Below, in pieces: positions 59,674-64,000 of a DNA stretch of 64,000 nt. The notes under the pieces were generated by a model. It made no database searches, was not told the origin of the DNA, and worked only from the letters and a program-made list of their open reading frames with translations. The stretch is from GCA-2684655 sp045105235 (GTDB lineage: Bacteria > Planctomycetota > UBA1135 > UBA2386): contig JBGCDH010000032.1 of NCBI GenBank assembly GCA_045105235.1, forward strand, positions 1 to 64,000, given 5' to 3'. The translations under genes and the position numbers were made by a program. The stretch's first letter is position 1, and each line of letters starts with the position of its first letter.

Positions 59674-62007
59674 TCAGTGGATCTCGCCGACGCCGCCTTC
59701 GGAGAGGCTCCAGGTGCTGCCGAACGCGGCGGCCTGGACGAAGACCTGCAGGCCGTCGAGCGCTGGATCGTTCGGGATCGGCAGGGAGAAGACGCCGAGG
59801 TTGCCGACCACGTTGAGGACGTCAACCACGTCGTTCGAGGCAACCAGCGTGCAGCCAGCTGCAAACGGTGCCGGCAGCGTGGCGCTGATCTGGTTGAGGC
59901 CCACGACCATGATGGCCGGGGTGCTGGCGAGGTTGTTGGCCCCGACGCGGAAGGTGCCGCCGAGATCCGGCAGGCTGATCAGCTGCAGGGTTGGCGAAAC
60001 GGTGCCGGAGCAGCCCGAGCCAATCGTGTTGAACGAAGCAACATCGCACTGCGAGTCGTCGATGCGGAACGCATCGAGCGCTGCTTCGGTGACCGAGTTG
60101 TTCGGGTTGTCGGAGACCGAAAAGCGCATCGCGAACTGCGCGGGGTTCGGGAATACCGAGCGCACGTCGAGCAGGCGCGGTTCCCAGTCGGCGGTGGCGC
60201 CGACCGATTCGATCGCCGTCCAAGTTGCGCCGCCATCGTTGGAGGCGCTGATGTTCATGGTGTCGTCTGGCGTCGTGCCGCCGACGCTGAACCAGACCAT
60301 GTAGCTGACGACCGGCGAGGTCGTGGTCGACAGGTCGATGGTCTCCGTCGTCAGCACGGTCGGGCCGCCGTCGACGTCTTCGTTGTTGGAGTTGCCGGTC
60401 ACCCAGCATTGGCCGCTGCCGTCGGCGTCGGACGCCGGGCCGCGCGGGTCATTGGGCGTGCCGCGCGTCCAGGCGCCGGTCGCAAGGGCCGTGTTGACGA
60501 CCGACCAGCCCGGAGGCGTGGTGTTGAAGTTGTAGTTGCGCAGCGTCGTCAGCGCGGCGGCCGACGTGGCCGAGTAGGCCGACGAGGGCGCGTTGTCCGG
60601 GCTCGTGTAGCTGATCGCGTCGTTGCCGGTGGCGCTGATGTAGAACATCACCGTGTCGCGACAGTTGGTCGCCGGGAAGGTCGCGTCGAACGTCGTCGCG
60701 TTGATCGCCGTGGGCACGATCTGCTGGTAGGGGCCGCCCGTGGAGACGTTGAGGCGCAGCGTGCCAGCCTGCAGGCCAACCGGGCCCTGCGTCGTGATGC
60801 GCAGCGTGGTCGTGCCGTTTGGATCGACGGCTTCGGGCAGGCCGTTGGGGAACGCAAACTCGAGCGCCGGGCAGTCGCAGATGCCCTGCGGGTTGGCGAG
60901 CGCGCCCTGCAGGCCGCCGTTGTTGCTGCCGGTGCCGGCGTTGGAGCCGCTGGTCGCGCTGCAGCCGCCGTGCGTGTGGATGCCGATGGCGCTGTTGGTG
61001 CCGTCGAGGATCACCGGCGAGCCGGAGTTGCCGCCGGTCGTGTCGGTCGTGTAGCGCACAGCCGAGCCGGTAAAGCTGGAGTAGGGGCCGGAGTGCGTCT
61101 TTTGCACCTGGTTCCAGGTCGGCGTCACGGGCGACGACGTCGAGCCGTTGCCGGTGATGCGGATGTTCTGGCTGCCGACGCTGGGCGGCGTGACCAGGTC
61201 AAACGCGAGGCCGCCGTTGGCCTGGTGGGGCGTCAGGTTGGTTGTCGAGTTGGCGAATACGCCAAAGTAGGCCCAGTCGTTGCCGACTCCCTGGCCGCCG
61301 TTGGTTTGCAGCGACGACGTGTCGACGGCGTATTGGTCCGACGGAGGTGGGTGCTGGAGCGAGCCGTTGCCGTTGGAGAGCGGCACGTTGAACTCGACGA
61401 CCTGCAGGCCGCTGCCGGCGCAGTGGCCCGCGGTCAGGAAGCAGTGGTTGCAGTCGTTGATCAGCCACGACGTGCAGCCGGTCGGCTGGTTGCGGCCCAC
61501 GCGTTCATCGGTGCTGAGGGCGCGGTCGTCGGTCGGGCCGCAGATGCTGTCGATGCCAATTGGCTCGATCGGGCCGGCGTTGACGCTCTTGAGGATCAGT
61601 CGGTTGTCGCCCGTCTGCGGGTGGGCGAGCAGCTCCACCATGACCGAGTCGCCGTTGAAGTAGGCGGACGTTTCGCGCCATTGCTCGACGTGCACGAGGT
61701 GCTGGGTTTGCACGGCGCCGTCGCGGAGCGAGGTCATGCGCAAAAACGAGCCATCGCTGCCGCGGTCGTCACTGCCCGAGAGCAGCACGCCGTCGTAGGA
61801 GAGGCGCAGCCATGCTGTGCCGGGCACGCTGACCACGGTCGACCAGACGACTTGCGGGATGCCGATGGCGGCTGGGCTCGTTGACGTGTTGCTGACGAGG
61901 CCGGAGTCAGTGCCGAGGACGTGGGTCGAGCTTTGCTCGGGCACGGCCTGGGCAGAAGCGATGGCAGAAGCCAGCGCAATGCTCAATAGGATGCGGGACT
62001 TGGTCAT
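59674..62007 (-). CDS. secreted trypsin-like serine protease
   Basis: A 777-aa exported protein (signal R-I-L-L-S-I-A-L-A-S-A-I-A-S-A-Q-A). The S1 triad is His195 (L-T-A-G-H-C), Asp244 (G-N-D-W-A-Y-F) and Ser328 (G-G-N-S-G-S-P), with paired Cys (C-N-H-C and T-A-G-H-C). Downstream are beta domains: about 430-510 Ig-like, and 530-680 with a C-terminal-appendage-like fold (S-V-V-N-T-A-L-A-T-G-A-W). The last 110 residues (S-G-C-S-G-T-V-S-P-T-L, L-P-I-P-N-D-P-A-L-D-G-L-Q-V-F-V-Q) share a pattern with the ends of the two lamin-tail proteins. ATG 62007 is set by the signal peptide. It is likely secreted to digest external protein. Confidence 0.85.
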   Translation of the reverse strand: MTKSRILLSIALASAIASAQAVPEQSSTHVLGTDSGLVSNTSTSPAAIGIPQVVWSTVVSVPGTAWLRLSYDGVLLSGSDDRGSDGSFLRMTSLRDGAVQTQHLVHVEQWRETSAYFNGDSVMVELLAHPQTGDNRLILKSVNAGPIEPIGIDSICGPTDDRALSTDERVGRNQPTGCTSWLINDCNHCFLTAGHCAGSGLQVVEFNVPLSNGNGSLQHPPPSDQYAVDTSSLQTNGGQGVGNDWAYFGVFANSTTNLTPHQANGGLAFDLVTPPSVGSQNIRITGNGSTSSPVTPTWNQVQKTHSGPYSSFTGSAVRYTTDTTGGNSGSPVILDGTNSAIGIHTHGGCSATSGSNAGTGSNNGGLQGALANPQGICDCPALEFAFPNGLPEAVDPNGTTTLRITTQGPVGLQAGTLRLNVSTGGPYQQIVPTAINATTFDATFPATNCRDTVMFYISATGNDAISYTSPDNAPSSAYSATSAAALTTLRNYNFNTTPPGWSVVNTALATGAWTRGTPNDPRGPASDADGSGQCWVTGNSNNEDVDGGPTVLTTETIDLSTTTSPVVSYMVWFSVGGTTPDDTMNISASNDGGATWTAIESVGATADWEPRLLDVRSVFPNPAQFAMRFSVSDNPNNSVTEAALDAFRIDDSQCDVASFNTIGSGCSGTVSPTLQLISLPDLGGTFRVGANNLASTPAIMVVGLNQISATLPAPFAAGCTLVASNDVVDVLNVVGNLGVFSLPIPNDPALDGLQVFVQAAAFGSTWSLSEGGVGEIH

Positions 62008-62240
62008 GGGAGAGTGTGGCCAGGGCAGGCCGCTAGCAGTGTAGCAGGCCTCCTGGGGTTTCGTTGTTCCGCGCAAGCAGCGCTGCGGCTTCGCGACGCC
62101 GCTCTTGGCGCGAACCCCTCTGCGCGGCATCCTGAAAGCAGTGGTCGAATCGGCGCGGTGTTGCGCTTTCCGGCCGATCGCATCGGGCCCCGCCGCTGCT
62201 TGCGCGCTGCCCCTGCCGCTGCTTTGCCGACGCCGCCACC

Positions 62241-63995
62241 ATGCTGCACACCCTGCACATCCAAAATCTCGCCCTCATCGAACGCGCCGAGCTCGGCCTC
62301 GCGGACGGATTGACCGTGATCTCCGGTGAGACCGGCGGCGGCAAGTCCTTGCTGATCACCGCTCTCAAATTGCTTCGTGGCGAAAAAGCGCAGGGTGCGC
62401 TGGTCCGTCACGGGGCCAGCGAGCTGCAGGTCGACGGCGAGTTTCGGCTCGGGGATGGCGTCCGCAGCCAGGCTGTCGCTGAGTTTGTGCGCAACGCCTG
62501 CGGCGGCATCGTCGACGACGACCTGCTGCTGGTGACGCGCATCGTCGACAAGAATGGGCGGACGCGGGTGCGGCTCGGCGGGCGCCCGGCGACGTTGACG
62601 GCCCTGCGAGAACTCGGCGCCATGCTGCTCGAAATACACGGTCAGGGCGACTCGCGGGCGCTGATGCGGCCCGAGATCCAGTGTGAGACGCTGGATGCGT
62701 TTGCCGGGACGGCTCCTCTCCGCGGCGAGTTTGCGGCCTCGCTGCGGGTCGCGCGAGAACTGCGCCAGCGCATCGGCGAGCTCGCCGAAGGAACCCGGGA
62801 GCGCAAGCAGCGTCTCGAGTTCTTGCGGTTTCAGCACGCGGCGATGACCGAGCTGCAGCTCGGCGACGGCGAGCTGGCGCAGCTCGAGCAAGAGCACCAG
62901 CTGCTCAGCAATCTCGACGCCATGCGGCTGCAGCTCGACGACGCGATGGAGGCGATGCAGGACGGCGAGCACAACGTCAGCGACCAGCTTGCCAAAGCGC
63001 TGCGCGCCGTGAAGCAGGCCGCCGGCATCGACGTGCGGCTCGAAGAGGCGTCCGAGCAGATGACGCAAATCGAGCAGCTGGTGGCCGACGTCTGTCGGCA
63101 GCTGCAGTCTGGTCAGGCACGGCTCGAGCTAGACCCTGGGCGGCTCAACCACGTGCAGGAGCGACTCGACGAGATCCACACCGCGCTGAAGCGCTTCGGG
63201 CCGACCGAGGAGGATCTGCGCCGCAATCTGATTGAGGCCACGCGCGAACTGGAGCAGGCCGAAGCGGCCGACACAGATCCGGAGTCGCTGCATGCCGAGT
63301 TGCGCGAGCTGACCGAGGCGTGCGCTGCGATTGGGCGCAAACTCGTCCGGGCGCGGACCAAAGCGGGCAAGGCGTTTGCGGCGGCCGTGGTCGCCGAGCT
63401 TCGCGATCTTGGCATGCCGCACACCGACGTGCGCATCGCCATGGCCACGGAGTTTGCGCTCGATCAGCTGCTGGACGAGGCGACCGAGCACGGGCCCGTG
63501 CCGGTCGACATCGAAGTGCGGATCAACCCAGGCGAGCCGTTCCACTCGCTGCGTGAAACCGCGTCGGGTGGCGAGCTCGCGCGGGTCGTGCTGGCGGTCA
63601 AGAAGACGCTTGCCGACCAGGACCGCGTGCCGCTGCTGGTGCTCGACGAGATCGATGCCGAGATCGGCGGCCGCCTCGGACTCGCAGTTGGCAAAAAGCT
63701 GCATGAGGTTGCGCGCCACCACCAGGTCGTCATCGTCACCCACTTGGCGCCGGTGGCCGCGTTTGCGCAGCATCACTTCTTGGTCAACAAGGAGGTGTCG
63801 CTCAAAAAGGCGGGCGGCGCAGGTTCGGCCGGAAGTGGCGAAGAACGCACGCGATCGGCGGTTCGGCGGCTTGCCGTCGAAGAGGTCGAGAAGGAGCTCG
63901 CAGCGATGGCGACCGGCGATGGCGCCGATGCCGCCTCGCTGACGCAAGCCAGGCGGCTGGTCGAGAAGGCGCGCGAGCAGTCGGCGGACTCCTAG
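62241..63995 (+). CDS. recN: DNA repair protein RecN
   Basis: A 584-aa SMC-like ATPase. Walker A is G-E-T-G-G-G-K-S (the usual family form is G-E-T-G-A-G-K-S). I-H-G-Q-G-D/H-x-L is present as E-I-H-G-Q-G-D-S. Two coiled-coil arms span about 150-380. The signature T-A-S-G-G-E-L-A-R and Walker B L-L-V-L-D-E-I-D-A-E-I-G-G complete the head. RecN acts early in double-strand break repair. The gene is complete and ends five bases before the right window edge. It is divergent from the protease gene with a 233-bp gap. Confidence 0.95.
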   Translation: MLHTLHIQNLALIERAELGLADGLTVISGETGGGKSLLITALKLLRGEKAQGALVRHGASELQVDGEFRLGDGVRSQAVAEFVRNACGGIVDDDLLLVTRIVDKNGRTRVRLGGRPATLTALRELGAMLLEIHGQGDSRALMRPEIQCETLDAFAGTAPLRGEFAASLRVARELRQRIGELAEGTRERKQRLEFLRFQHAAMTELQLGDGELAQLEQEHQLLSNLDAMRLQLDDAMEAMQDGEHNVSDQLAKALRAVKQAAGIDVRLEEASEQMTQIEQLVADVCRQLQSGQARLELDPGRLNHVQERLDEIHTALKRFGPTEEDLRRNLIEATRELEQAEAADTDPESLHAELRELTEACAAIGRKLVRARTKAGKAFAAAVVAELRDLGMPHTDVRIAMATEFALDQLLDEATEHGPVPVDIEVRINPGEPFHSLRETASGGELARVVLAVKKTLADQDRVPLLVLDEIDAEIGGRLGLAVGKKLHEVARHHQVVIVTHLAPVAAFAQHHFLVNKEVSLKKAGGAGSAGSGEERTRSAVRRLAVEEVEKELAAMATGDGADAASLTQARRLVEKAREQSADS

Positions 63996-64000
63996 GCTAT

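Noticed and set aside
59335..61884. 849-residue plus-strand open frame
   Set aside because: Antisense to the trypsin-like protease and the gdhA 5' end; very Arg/Gly/Val-rich with no domain.

Overview
The window is 64 kb of high-GC chromosomal DNA, densely coding on both strands. Its gene families point to Planctomycetota: a lipoprotein with a DUF1080 domain, an ECF sigma factor fused to a membrane anchor and carboxypeptidase-regulatory-like repeats, FG-GAP/VCBS propeller proteins, a CxxCH / type II copper monooxygenase-like / TPR protein, FAS1, lamin-tail and sialidase/SGNH exported proteins, and weak use of Shine-Dalgarno sites. This placement is an inference from families; there is no rRNA, and I found no tRNA, CRISPR array, phage or insertion sequence.

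Layout. 0-9 kb: a damaged RlmM-like methyltransferase at the left edge, a VOC/cupin protein, a DUF6435-like small protein, the DUF1080 lipoprotein, the sigma-factor fusion, a TatT-like lipoprotein and an AtuA pair. 9-17 kb: a FIST sensor next to a hybrid histidine kinase, a zinc metallopeptidase, several exported proteins of unknown role, a c-type cytochrome lipoprotein and a queuosine-precursor transporter. 17-24 kb: MsrA with DoxX, ArgS, the CxxCH/copper/TPR protein and a FAS1-FAS1-PDZ protein. 24-39 kb: a giant exported HELGH protein, an ABC-F ATPase, a di-heme cytochrome c peroxidase, a sialidase-SGNH fusion, DUF445, a DUF1579-like protein and proline racemase. 39-47 kb: two FG-GAP proteins, a murein-peptide-like amidase with a DppBC-type permease pair, and MoaA. 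47-64 kb: an FHA-vWA membrane protein, RsmD with a histone H1-like tail, a cytochrome oxidase assembly operon (ctaA-ctaB-ABC transporter-DUF420), glutamate dehydrogenase, a secreted trypsin-like protease and RecN.

The main discovery is a set of three genes that each carry one in-frame UGA best read as selenocysteine. They are a lipoprotein MsrA (UGA in place of the catalytic Cys, giving G-U-F-W-G) and two tandem, paralogous exported FG-GAP proteins that both read N-W-U-C-I-G. Homology continues on both sides of each UGA. In all three mRNAs a perfect short stem (5, 7 and 6 bp) capped by the identical loop AGUUU begins exactly 20 nt after the UGA, which fits the bacterial SECIS model (loop 16-37 nt from the UGA, G in the first two loop positions). 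All three proteins have export signals, so the organism appears to place selenium chemistry outside the cytoplasm. I know of no earlier description of the FG-GAP Sec-Cys family. The selA/B/C/D genes are not in this window.
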